Assembly (NCBI RefSeq): GCF_027460065.1
Contig: NZ_JAPYZZ010000013.1
Coordinates: forward strand, 1-64,000
DNA: 64,000 bases
Source of the DNA: Martinezella rhizogenes
GTDB lineage: Bacteria > Pseudomonadota > Alphaproteobacteria > Rhizobiales > Rhizobiaceae
Reading direction: 5' to 3'
In this document: positions 43,223 through 51,786 of the stretch, one piece after another
Position numbering within the stretch: the first letter of the stretch is position 1
How the letters are laid out: every line of letters starts with the position of its first letter
Translations under genes and position numbers: made by a program
Notes under the pieces: generated by a model
Told to the model about the DNA's origin: nothing
The model's input: the letters and a program-made list of their open reading frames with translations, nothing else
Databases searched by the model: none

Positions 43223-44911
43223 ATGACAGACGAAACACCAAGTGTTTCCCAAAGGCCCGATCGGCTGAACATCCTGACGTGGGAGCGGAAACAGGAGGAT
43301 ATCGACAGTCCCGACCATCAGGCTCGCTTGCGCGGTCTTGAGCGCTCTGCCAACGCCGTTCTCGGTCAAGGCGTTTATATTGCTGCCAGGGCAGAAGTAC
43401 ATACGGACAGGTTGCTGATGGGCGCACAGTCCTGGATTGCCGGTTACGCAATCGTGCGTGGCGATATCGAACTTGGGGAAAACGTCTCGATCAATCCCTA
43501 TGCCTGCCTTTCCGGCAAGGTGACGATCGGTAACGGGGTGCGCATCGCCTCCCATGTCAGCATCGTCGGTTTCAACCACGGTTTTGACGATATCGACACC
43601 CCCATCTATCGTCAGCCGCTGACCTCGCTTGGCATCGAGATCGGCGACGACGTCTGGATCGGCGCCAATGCCGCGGTGCTGGATGGCGTGACGATTGGAC
43701 GCGGAGCGATTGTCGCGGCAGGCGCAACCGTGGTGAAGGACATTCCCGCCATGGCCATTGCCGGCGGCGTTCCCGCCCGGGTTCTGCGATATCGCGGAGA
43801 AAACGCAGCGGTGTCAAACCTCCCGGAAACCGAACGCCTTCTGCGGAAGTTCGGTGAGGAAATCGCCGGCGACTGGCTGGCCGCTATACGTTCCTATGAG
43901 GAAGAGGGCGCCTATCATTCAGCCGATGCATCCGGGCAGGTCGTGGAAAGTGCTAGGCATCTGTGCGATGCAATCGAGATAGCTGCGGCCTTCGGACAGG
44001 AAGGAAATGCCTTCGACGCCGAAAAGACCGTGGCAGGCCTGCAAGCCATGCAGGATGCACAAAGCGGGCTGTTTTTTACCGCCAATCATCGACACACGAC
44101 ACCGCCAGAACGGGATCCCTCCATTCTCTACAATATTCTGGCCATCGGATATGCGCTGGAATGTTTTGGCGCTGCCCCGAAACAGCCAATCGCCTTTGTC
44201 GAGCACATGCGCGCCGGGGAACTGACCCGTCTGCTGGAAGAATTGCCATGGCAAAACCGGGCGTGGCATTGCGGCGCAACCATCGACGCCCTCGGCACAG
44301 CGCTTTATTTTAACAGGCGCTATTTCACATCCGGCGACAATCTCGCTTTGCTCTTCGGCTGGCTTGCGATGAACGCAGACAGGACAACCGGGCTTTGGGG
44401 TCAACCGACCGCCGCGCAGGGCCTGCTGCAACCGGTCAATGGCTTTTACCGTCTCACGCGCGGCACTTACGCCCAGTTCGGCCTGCCTGTTGCCTATCCG
44501 GAGGCGGCAATCGACTCCGTCATCGCCAATTATCGCGCCTATGGCGGCTTTCAGGGCGCGGAATTTAACGCCTGCAACCTGCTCGATACGATCCATCCCC
44601 TGCTTCTCTGCCTGAAACAGACGGATCACAGACGAGATGAGGCGAAAGAGATCGCTCGCGAAATTCTGAGCCGAAACGAGGGGCGATGGCAAAAGGGAAA
44701 GGGATTTGCGTTCGCCGAAGGGCATCCGGCCGGACTGCAGGGCACGGAAATGTGGATGTCGGTCCTCTGGCTTGCCGCGAAACTTCTCGGAGCGGAGCGG
44801 TTCCTGCCGTTCCAACCCCGCGGTATTCATCGCTTTGAACCTGCGGAAATCACTCCGAAATCAGCGATTTCAGGAGAGATCGCGCTGCTCCCAGCCGCCG
44901 CTCCCTTATAG
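43223..44911 (+). CDS. Hexapeptide-repeat acyltransferase fused to a helical (toroid-like) domain
   Basis: A 562-aa protein, 5 nt after DUF2264. Residues about 35-190 form a left-handed beta-helix acyltransferase: INPYACLSGKVTIGNGVRIA, DVWIGANAAVLDGVTIGRGA and IPAMAIAGGVPARVLRYRGE are repeated hexapeptide turns with the CoA-binding end. Residues about 230-545 are mostly helical, with segments SILYNILAIGYALECFG, GTALYFNRRYFTSGDNLALL and LLDTIHPLLLCLKQTDH that recall alpha/alpha-barrel folds, but I cannot assign a family. The architecture suggests a sugar O-acetylation step linked to a second activity. Fused proteins of this type may be rare. Confidence 0.75.
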   Translation: MTDETPSVSQRPDRLNILTWERKQEDIDSPDHQARLRGLERSANAVLGQGVYIAARAEVHTDRLLMGAQSWIAGYAIVRGDIELGENVSINPYACLSGKVTIGNGVRIASHVSIVGFNHGFDDIDTPIYRQPLTSLGIEIGDDVWIGANAAVLDGVTIGRGAIVAAGATVVKDIPAMAIAGGVPARVLRYRGENAAVSNLPETERLLRKFGEEIAGDWLAAIRSYEEEGAYHSADASGQVVESARHLCDAIEIAAAFGQEGNAFDAEKTVAGLQAMQDAQSGLFFTANHRHTTPPERDPSILYNILAIGYALECFGAAPKQPIAFVEHMRAGELTRLLEELPWQNRAWHCGATIDALGTALYFNRRYFTSGDNLALLFGWLAMNADRTTGLWGQPTAAQGLLQPVNGFYRLTRGTYAQFGLPVAYPEAAIDSVIANYRAYGGFQGAEFNACNLLDTIHPLLLCLKQTDHRRDEAKEIAREILSRNEGRWQKGKGFAFAEGHPAGLQGTEMWMSVLWLAAKLLGAERFLPFQPRGIHRFEPAEITPKSAISGEIALLPAAAPL

Positions 44912-45017
44912 CTCATAAAGATGTATCTGCATTCGAGGCTGGCGGCGGGTGACGGGAGGCCACGATAGTTCCTCCCGCGTGCGCGGTTGAGGGCGGCCAA
45001 GGATACCGCCCGGAATC

Positions 45018-45413
45018 TCACCGCAGCCGTTGCGGGGTAGCGTCTGCCGGTATCAATGGCAGATAGCTCTCACCGTTCAGTTGTTCGCGATGCTCGGCTT
45101 TTGCCGCAGAGATCAGGGCAGGATCGAGCATTGCCTGCACGGCGGAGGCGGCCATGACCTTGCCGGCCTGCAACATGCCTTTATGGGCGTAACCGGAGGT
45201 ATCCTGCGCCACCATCTGCCATGTGTGTGGCGGTGTGCCGTAAGCCTCGGTCGCGACATAGACCTGTCCGGTAGGCACCAGCCAGCTGACATCGCCGACA
45301 TCGGTTGAGCCGTGGAGGAACGTTGGCTCTTCCTCGAAACCGTTCAGGTCCTCCGAAAGAACCTTGCCACGCCTGGCGACGCGGGTCTGTACCTCGGCCG
45401 AGAATGTCTTTTG
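45018..45413 (-). pseudogene. M20-family amidohydrolase, C-terminal remnant
   Basis: About 130 codons matching the C-terminus of M20 amidohydrolases of the AbgB type: VLSEDLNGFEEEPTFLHGST, then DVGDVSWLVPTGQVYVATEA with the metal-ligand region, TPPHTWQMVAQDTSGYAHKG and a natural end. The reading is open up to about 45413, where it meets the PucR remnant. The N-terminal two thirds, with the catalytic Cys/His/Glu residues and the start, are missing. It is non-functional as it stands. Confidence 0.8.
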
Positions 45414-45414
45414 A

Positions 45415-45846
45415 ATGGAGCTGGTTTATGAGGGGAACGAAGGCCACCTTGCTTCGCGCGATCTGGCGGCTCAGGCCAGCGAGGCGGTGTTGCGGCGCGG
45501 CCAGGCGGGGCTTCTGCGGCATCGCGACATGCGCGTGGAGCTGTTGCTGGAAGGACGGGCGCGGCAGGACATTCTCGAATTCACGCGGCAGATCCTCGCG
45601 CCGCTGCTGCGCGATGCGAAACATCGCGCCCTGCATGAAACCCTTTCGCGGTACATTCAGGAGGGGAAGTCCGTTGCCCGCACGGCGCAGGCACTGAACA
45701 TCCACGCCAACACGCTTTACCAGCGGCTGCAGCGGGTGGAGACGCTGACCGGCCGCAGGCTTGCCGATGCGGCCGATTTTACGCTGCTCAGCCTCGCCTG
45801 CCAGCTTCACGCTGACTATTCGGGGGAAGCCGCAGCCGTCAGATGA
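45415..45846 (+). pseudogene. PucR-family transcriptional regulator, C-terminal remnant
   Basis: About 143 codons with the PucR/CdaR C-terminal pattern: DILEFTRQILAPLLRDAKH, LHETLSRYIQEGKSVARTAQ and ALNIHANTLYQRLQRVETLTGR form the diagnostic helix-turn-helix. An ATG at 45415 has no ribosome-binding site, and the whole N-terminal sensory part is absent. It lies back-to-back with the M20 remnant, their lost N-termini facing each other. The end overlaps the convergent ATPase gene by 8 nt. Confidence 0.8.
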
Positions 45847-46567
45847 TGTGGGCGTTGTGCAGGGCGGTCAGCACCTCGTTCTTGAGGCTGGCGAGTTGCG
45901 GCGACCTTCGGTCGCGCGGGCGTGGCACGTCAACCTCTATCCGCTGCTGGATGCGGCCGTCATGCGCGCCCATCATGTAAATGCGGTCACCGAGATAGAG
46001 TGCTTCGTCGATGTCGTGGGTGACGAGCAGGAAGGAAATGCCGCGCTGTTCGACGAGCTTCAGCACGAGGTCCTGCAATTTCATCCGCGTGAAAGCGTCC
46101 ACCGCACTGAACGGCTCGTCGAGCAGCAATATGCGCGGCCGGGTATAGAGCGCTCTTGCAATAGCGACACGTTGCGCCATGCCACCTGACAGCGCTTTCG
46201 GCAGTGTGCCGCCATGGCCGCTCAGGCCCACATCGTCGATCAACCCTTCCACGCGCCCGACATCGTATTTCTTGCCGGCGGCGTAACCGATGTTTTCGGC
46301 GACCGTCAGCCAGGGCATCAGGCGGGGTTCCTGAAAGACGAAGGCGATGGGCGGAGAGGTCTGATCTTCTTCCGCATGCTCAACCTTGACCGCGCCTGAA
46401 AAACGTCGGTCGAGACCGGCGGCGATGCGCAGCAAGGTGCTCTTTCCGCTGCCGCTGGGGCCGAGAAGAACAGCCGCCTCACCATCGCCGAGCGTCAGAT
46501 GGATATCCTGAAGGATCACCGTATCGCCGAAGGCCTTTTCGCGCACATCGACATTGAGCAGGCTCAT
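45839..46567 (-). CDS. Sulfonate/nitrate/taurine-type ABC ATP-binding protein (SsuB-like)
   Basis: A 242-aa ATPase: Walker A GPSGSGKST, Q-loop FVFQEPRLMPWLTV, signature LSGGMAQRVAIARAL and Walker B ILLLDEPFSAVD. Matches the SsuB/TauB group in length and motif wording. Last gene of an SsuACB-type set. It would energise aliphatic-sulfonate or similar uptake, but the ligand is not established. Confidence 0.9.
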   Translation of the reverse strand: MSLLNVDVREKAFGDTVILQDIHLTLGDGEAAVLLGPSGSGKSTLLRIAAGLDRRFSGAVKVEHAEEDQTSPPIAFVFQEPRLMPWLTVAENIGYAAGKKYDVGRVEGLIDDVGLSGHGGTLPKALSGGMAQRVAIARALYTRPRILLLDEPFSAVDAFTRMKLQDLVLKLVEQRGISFLLVTHDIDEALYLGDRIYMMGAHDGRIQQRIEVDVPRPRDRRSPQLASLKNEVLTALHNAHII

Positions 46568-47433
46568 CGCAGGCGTCCTCCTTCGTGAAGGGAATAGGTG
46601 TCACGCCAGCGCAGGCAGCGGTCCTCGACGATCTTGAACAGGCTGTCGGAAATCTTGCCAAGCACCGCAAGGCAGATGATGGCGATCATCACCAGATCGG
46701 GCCGCGAGAGTTCCCGCCCGTCGGACAGCATGTAGCCGATGCCTTCGGAGGCGGCCAGAAGTTCGGCCGCGACGACGCTCAGCCAGGCGAGCGACAGCCC
46801 ATAACGCAGGCCGGTGAACAGATGCGGCAAGGAGGCGGGAATGAAAATCCGCCACACCAGAACGGGTAGCGGCTGGCGATACATCTCGCCCACTTCCACC
46901 AGCTTGCGGTCGACATTTCTGATGCCGGAGAAGAGGTTGAGATAAACAGGGAAAAACGCGCTTTTGGCGATAAGCACGATTTTCGAGGTCTCACCGATGC
47001 CGAACCAGATCATCAGCAACGGCACCCACGCAAGGCTCGGAACGGCTCGCAGCGCCTGAAATGTCGGCTCGAGATAGCGCTCGGCGGCAATGACCAGCCC
47101 GACCAGCGAACCGACGACGATTGCAAGCAGGGAGCCGATGACGAAACCGACGAAGACCCGCGCGGTGCTGGCCGCGACATTCGTCCATAAAGGCCCTTCC
47201 GCAAGCCGCAGAAACGTCTCGTAAAGCTCGGAAGGCGGCGGCAGCACATAGGGGCTGACCCAGCCCAAACGGACGAAAAGCTCCAGCAGCAGCAGTGAGC
47301 CGACCGGCACGATGGCACCGCGCAGGTCGAACCGCCCAAGGAAATTCCCCGCCCGCTGCAAGAGCGGCAATCGGGAAGGGAATTGTTTTTCAGTCTGCTT
47401 CACGCGCTGAAATTCGCGCGGATGGGAATTCAT
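46564..47433 (-). CDS. Sulfonate/nitrate/taurine-type ABC permease (SsuC-like)
   Basis: A 289-aa permease with an N-terminal cytoplasmic segment and about six spans. The family features are VGFVIGSLLAIVVGSLVGLV, ALRAVPSLAWVPLLMIWFG and the EAA loop region KLVEVGEMYRQPLPVLVWRI. It overlaps both neighbours by 4 nt, showing one coupled operon. Confidence 0.92.
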   Translation of the reverse strand: MNSHPREFQRVKQTEKQFPSRLPLLQRAGNFLGRFDLRGAIVPVGSLLLLELFVRLGWVSPYVLPPPSELYETFLRLAEGPLWTNVAASTARVFVGFVIGSLLAIVVGSLVGLVIAAERYLEPTFQALRAVPSLAWVPLLMIWFGIGETSKIVLIAKSAFFPVYLNLFSGIRNVDRKLVEVGEMYRQPLPVLVWRIFIPASLPHLFTGLRYGLSLAWLSVVAAELLAASEGIGYMLSDGRELSRPDLVMIAIICLAVLGKISDSLFKIVEDRCLRWRDTYSLHEGGRLR

Positions 47434-48425
47434 GCGCCAAGCGCCTTTTTGGCCGGAGCCGGATCGATCAGCGATGAAAGGACATTATCGACATTGACGC
47501 CCGGGCGCAGAACATCGTCGTCCAGCAACGGGGTAACGATGCGGATCGAGTTCAGCAGTTCCTCGCCGGGAACGGGATCCTTCCAGTCGCGCTTTTCGAT
47601 CGTCAGCTTGGTAATCTTGGGATCGTTGCCGGTGACCTGCGTAACGAAATCGATGAATTCGCCATTGCTTTCACGGATCCACTTCTGCGTCTCCACCCAG
47701 ACACCGAGCAGCCGCTCGACCGCTTTCGGGTGCTTCGCCAGAAACTCTTCCGATACGCTGAAGACGCTGCCATCGCGCCAGCTGCGCTCGTCGAAAATCG
47801 CCCTGTCGCCGGCAAGCTCAGCCTGGGAGGTGTGCGGATCGATGCCGACCCATGCGTCGACCTGTCCCTGCTGGAGTGCATTGAAGCCTTCCGGATGCTG
47901 CAGGTTCACCACCTTCAGGTCATCGATAGACAGCTTGTTTTGGGCAAGGGCGCGGAGGAGGGTGAAATAGGGCGCGGTGCCCTTGGTGACCGCTATGGTC
48001 TTGCCCTTGAGATCGGCAACGGTCTTTACCGGCGAGTCCGGGCGCACCTGGATGATGGAGGAACCGCCCCAGCTTGCCACATAGATGACCTTCAGCGGCA
48101 CGCCATTGGCACGGGCGAGAAACGCCGAAAGTGCGGCCGCACCGGCGAAATCCGTAGAGCCGACCTTCAGGAATTCCAGCGAATTATTGCTGCCGCGGGA
48201 TTGCACCCAGGTGATCCTGGTGCCGACATCCTTGAAAGCTTCCTCAAGCCAGCCCTTGTTCTTTATCAGAAGCGTATGGGAGGAATAAAAGCCCCAGTCC
48301 AGCTTCAGCTCCGCAGGAAAGTCCGGTGCGCTCTGGGCCAGCGCGCCGCGCGCGACAAGCGGCGCCGCGAGCGCGCCGGCAATGCCGAATTTGAGGATCT
48401 GGCGACGGGAATGTTCAGCCTTCAT
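47430..48425 (-). CDS. Aliphatic sulfonate-type ABC substrate-binding protein (SsuA-like)
   Basis: A 331-aa periplasmic binding protein. The twin-arginine signal SRRQILKFGIAGALAAPLVA is cleaved near ALAQ. LKLDWGFYSSHTLLIKNKGW and VADLKGKTIAVTKGTAPYFT are typical of the SsuA/NMT1 family. AGGTGA precedes the ATG. First gene of the operon. The adjacent flavin monooxygenase (48575-49903) fits a sulfonate or sulfone desulfonation pair, analogous to SsuA with SsuD; the exact ligand is unknown. Confidence 0.92.
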   Translation of the reverse strand: MKAEHSRRQILKFGIAGALAAPLVARGALAQSAPDFPAELKLDWGFYSSHTLLIKNKGWLEEAFKDVGTRITWVQSRGSNNSLEFLKVGSTDFAGAAALSAFLARANGVPLKVIYVASWGGSSIIQVRPDSPVKTVADLKGKTIAVTKGTAPYFTLLRALAQNKLSIDDLKVVNLQHPEGFNALQQGQVDAWVGIDPHTSQAELAGDRAIFDERSWRDGSVFSVSEEFLAKHPKAVERLLGVWVETQKWIRESNGEFIDFVTQVTGNDPKITKLTIEKRDWKDPVPGEELLNSIRIVTPLLDDDVLRPGVNVDNVLSSLIDPAPAKKALGA

Positions 48426-48574
48426 ATTAATTCACCTAATTTATGTATTTTATGTACTTAAAGGGTATGGGCGGGTGTTTTTGAGGTCAATCCATGGCTC
48501 TGGAACCTCATGCCAAACTTCAGGGCCGGCGTGGAAAATCTCCCTACTGTGAGCCGGATCGGCGCGACGGCGCG

Positions 48575-49903
48575 TTATTCAGGGAAAAAACGATTGGCCG
48601 GCCGTTGCAGGCCCAGATGATCGCGCAGTGTCGGTCCTTCATAATCCTTTCGGAACAGACCGCGTCTTTGCAGTTCCGGCACCACCAGCGTCGTGAAGTC
48701 GTCAAGGCCGGCAGGCAGGAAGGGGAAGGTGATATTGAAGCCGTCCGAGCCTTCTTCATGGAGCCATTGCTCCATCTCGTCGGCGATGGTTTTTGGCGTG
48801 CCGACGAAGGCGAGACCGGCATAGCCGCCCAGCCGCTGGGCAAGCCGGCGCACCGTCAGGCCTTCGCTTCTGGCGAGTTCGACGACCCTTTCACGGCTGG
48901 ATTTGCTCGCATTCGTCTCAGGGATGTCAGGCAAGGGGCCATCGGGATCGAAGCTCGAAGCATCGTGGCCGAGCGCGATCGAAAGCGAGGCGATTGCACT
49001 TTCATAGTGGACGAGACTGTCGAGTTTGGCGCGTTTGGCCTTCGCCTCGTCCACGGTATCGCCGACCAGCACGAAAGCGCCCGGCAGGATGACAATGCCG
49101 TCGCGGGAACGGCCTGCGGCGACGGTCCTGTCCTTGACGTCCTTATAAAAGGCCTTTCCCGCCGCAAGCGTGGGTGTCGCCGCAAAAACCACCTCAGCGG
49201 TTTCGGCGGCAAGCTGGCGTCCCGGCTCCGATGCCCCGGCCTGAACGATGACGGGCCAGCCCTGCACCGGGCGGGCGATATTGAGCGGCCCGCGCACGGA
49301 AAATTCCGGTCCCTTGTGGTTGAGCACATGCATCTTGTCAGGATCGAAGAACAGCCCGCTATCGACATCCCGGATAAAGGCCTCGTCGGAGAAGGAGTCC
49401 CAGAGGCCGGTGACGACATCGTAAAATTCCCGCGCCCGCGCATAACGCTCGGTGTGATCAGGCTGATCGTCGCGGCCGAAATTGCGCGCCGCATCCGGGT
49501 TGGACGTGGTGACGATGTTCCATCCGGCGCGGCCATTGCTGAGGTGATCGAGCGAGGCGAAACGCCGGGCGACGTGATAGGGCTCATCGAATGTGGTGGA
49601 AGCGGTGGCGACCAGCCCGATGCGGGAGGTGACGGCGGCGAGCGCCGAAAGCAGGGTGAAAGGCTCGAAAGACGTCACGGTATGGCTGCGGCGCAGGGCT
49701 TCCGTGGGCATGTTCAGCACCGCCAGATGATCGGCCATGAAGAAGGCGTCGAACTTCGCGGCCTCGAGCTGTTGGGCGAAATGCGCCAGATGGGCGAAGT
49801 TGAAATTCGCGTCCGGGAAGGAGCCCGGATACCGCCACGCACCCGTGTGGAGACTGACGGGCCGCATGAAGGCGCCGAGATGCAGTTTGCGATCATTTGC
49901 CAT
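48575..49903 (-). CDS. NtaA/DszA-family FMNH2-dependent monooxygenase (second)
   Basis: A 442-aa luciferase-like flavin monooxygenase. Its N-terminus differs from the 8214-9632 protein, but shared blocks include FFMADHLAVLNMP (residues 54-66), DHLSNGRAGWNIVTTSNPDA (119-138), VIVQAGASEPGRQLAAETAE and DPDGPLPDIPE near residue 320. The reduced-flavin partner is not encoded nearby. It sits directly upstream of the SsuACB-type operon in the same direction, 149 nt apart, so the pair probably imports and oxidises one class of sulfonated or N-substituted compound. Confidence 0.9.
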   Translation of the reverse strand: MANDRKLHLGAFMRPVSLHTGAWRYPGSFPDANFNFAHLAHFAQQLEAAKFDAFFMADHLAVLNMPTEALRRSHTVTSFEPFTLLSALAAVTSRIGLVATASTTFDEPYHVARRFASLDHLSNGRAGWNIVTTSNPDAARNFGRDDQPDHTERYARAREFYDVVTGLWDSFSDEAFIRDVDSGLFFDPDKMHVLNHKGPEFSVRGPLNIARPVQGWPVIVQAGASEPGRQLAAETAEVVFAATPTLAAGKAFYKDVKDRTVAAGRSRDGIVILPGAFVLVGDTVDEAKAKRAKLDSLVHYESAIASLSIALGHDASSFDPDGPLPDIPETNASKSSRERVVELARSEGLTVRRLAQRLGGYAGLAFVGTPKTIADEMEQWLHEEGSDGFNITFPFLPAGLDDFTTLVVPELQRRGLFRKDYEGPTLRDHLGLQRPANRFFPE

Positions 49904-50286
49904 TGGGCTTCACTCTCTGGTCGATGTTTCTGATCCGGGCGGCTTGCATTTCTATCGTCTTGAGAAGCAAATGCTGGCCCGATCCTTCTCGCGACGATAT
50001 CCGCGTGGCGGGATTGGCGCGGCAAAGACTATTCCGATTATGATTTCCAAACCGAAAGATTTTTCCTGAAATCCTTCATTTGGCGATGATCCCGTTAACG
50101 GCGCTGGCTTTGTTTCAGCCTCGGTTGCAGGGAGAATCGACGAGATGAACCCCGCATCCTGCCGCTCGTGCCAAAATTTGCTGAAAACCACGAATGATTA
50201 GAAGAATTTTGCTTTCCGCTTTCCCGCTTCTGTGTTTCTTATAATGCTTAAATAGAATTTTTAACGCGTGTTAATTCAGAAATAAC
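49904..50286. other. Divergent promoter region between monooxygenase and FMO operon
   Basis: A 383-nt gap. The right side is A/T-rich (50220-50280) with ATAGAATT at 50252-50259, 27 nt upstream of the FMO start. A cysteine-containing 18-codon frame lies at 50145-50201 and is listed separately. No other gene is supported. Confidence 0.45.
50145..50201 (+). other. Candidate short leader ORF with two cysteine codons
   Basis: An 18-codon frame (MNPASCRSCQNLLKTTND) preceded by GGGAGA ten bases upstream, ending 85 nt before the FMO gene. Leader peptides with clustered cysteine codons are known to sense cysteine in front of sulfur genes in some bacteria. Nothing here proves translation; it may be chance. 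Confidence 0.2.
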
Positions 50287-51786
50287 ATGATTGAAGATCG
50301 CAAAACCAATGCTTTGTCGGATGAGTTGAGCGGCTTGCCGGCGCTCGAGGCTCAGCTTGCGCGGGAACTCGCCCTGCTTGAGCGGCCGGCAAAGCCGTGG
50401 GTGCCGCGCATGCTGCTCGACCGTGTCGAGGTGCTGGATGTGGTGGTCATCGGTGCGGGACTTTGCGGGCTGACCGCGCTCGCCGCTCTGTCATTTACCG
50501 GAATCGATAATATCAGGGCTTTCGACAGGGCTTCCAGCGGGCTGGAAGGGCCGTGGGTGACGAGTGCCCGCATGGAGACATTGCGCACTCGCAAGGAACT
50601 CGCCGGGCCGGCACTCGGCGTGCCGTCCCTGACATTCCGGGCATGGTTCGAGGCGCAGTTCGGTGCGCGTGCCTACGACGATATGGAACTCATCCCGCGT
50701 GAAATGTGGATGGCCTATATGGTGTGGTATCGCACTGTGCTGGCGCTGCCGGTGAGCAATGATACCGCGCTTGTCAGTCTCGTTCTGCGAGAGGATGGCC
50801 TGCTCGATCTCGATTTGCAGGGGCCGGAAGGTCGCCGCAACATTCTGGCGCGGCGGGTGATCCTGGCGACGGGGCTTGATGGCCTCGGCGCGCCGCGATT
50901 GCCGGATGTGGCGAAAACGGTTTCCGCCCGCTTCGTGCGCCATAGCGGCGATATATTCGACGTGAGCGCATTGCGCGGCAAGCGTATCGCCGTGGTCGGG
51001 GCCGGTGCTTCGGCGATGGACAATGCGGCCGCGGCGCTGGAGGCGGGGGCTGCGCGCGTCGATCTTTTCATTCGCAGACCCGATGTTCCGCGTGTGGAGA
51101 AATTCGGCGGTATCGCCAGCCTTGGCATGACCCACGGTTATATCGGTCTGCCTGACGCCGACCGCTGGGCCTTTATGGTCGAGGCGGAGCGGACGCAGAT
51201 ACCGCCGCCGCGCCACAGCGTGCTCAGGGTCTCGCGCCATACCAACGCCTTCTTCCATCTGGCCAGTCCGCTTCTCAGCCTGACGGAGGTTGGCGATGCG
51301 GTGGAAATCGAAACGCCGAAGGGGCGCTATCCGGCCGATCTCGTCATTTTCGCCACCGGTTTTGATGTCGATTTTGCCCGGCGCCCCGAATTTGCGGGCT
51401 TGAGCGACCGGGTCCTGCTCTGGCGCGACTCCTACCAGCCGCCCGCTGAGCAGAGTAACGATGCGCTGGGGTCCTATCCCTATCTCGGACCGGCCTTCGA
51501 GTTCCTGCCAAAGCCCGATCTGCCGGCCAGAGAGGCGGAAACGATTTCCCGTATCCACTGCTTTGCCTATCCGGCCGTTCCCTCGCACGGAAAAATCACC
51601 AGCGGCATTCCGGCCGTCAGCCAGGGGGCGGAGCGTCTGGCGCAAGGCGTTGCCCGCTCGCTGTTCGTTGAGGATCGCGCCCGCCATTTCGATACTTTCA
51701 TGAACCACGACGCCGCTGAAATCACCGGCGACGAATGGCGCGACGCGGACGCGCAGGACAAAATCAAGGAGCATGCCAATGGCTGA
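50287..51786 (+). CDS. Flavin-containing monooxygenase-like FAD/NAD(P) protein
   Basis: A 499-aa cytoplasmic flavoprotein with two dinucleotide-binding folds: GAGLCGL at residues 56-62 for FAD and GAGASAMD at 238-245 for NADPH. The FATGFD motif near residue 357 is a hallmark of the flavin monooxygenase superfamily, here without the usual FxGxxxHxxxY/F fingerprint that I can see. Its closest functional class (N- or S-hydroxylation, Baeyer-Villiger) cannot be fixed. First gene of the operon that continues with an HCCA-isomerase-like protein, an M19 homologue and a PotABCD importer. Confidence 0.8.
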   Translation: MIEDRKTNALSDELSGLPALEAQLARELALLERPAKPWVPRMLLDRVEVLDVVVIGAGLCGLTALAALSFTGIDNIRAFDRASSGLEGPWVTSARMETLRTRKELAGPALGVPSLTFRAWFEAQFGARAYDDMELIPREMWMAYMVWYRTVLALPVSNDTALVSLVLREDGLLDLDLQGPEGRRNILARRVILATGLDGLGAPRLPDVAKTVSARFVRHSGDIFDVSALRGKRIAVVGAGASAMDNAAAALEAGAARVDLFIRRPDVPRVEKFGGIASLGMTHGYIGLPDADRWAFMVEAERTQIPPPRHSVLRVSRHTNAFFHLASPLLSLTEVGDAVEIETPKGRYPADLVIFATGFDVDFARRPEFAGLSDRVLLWRDSYQPPAEQSNDALGSYPYLGPAFEFLPKPDLPAREAETISRIHCFAYPAVPSHGKITSGIPAVSQGAERLAQGVARSLFVEDRARHFDTFMNHDAAEITGDEWRDADAQDKIKEHANG

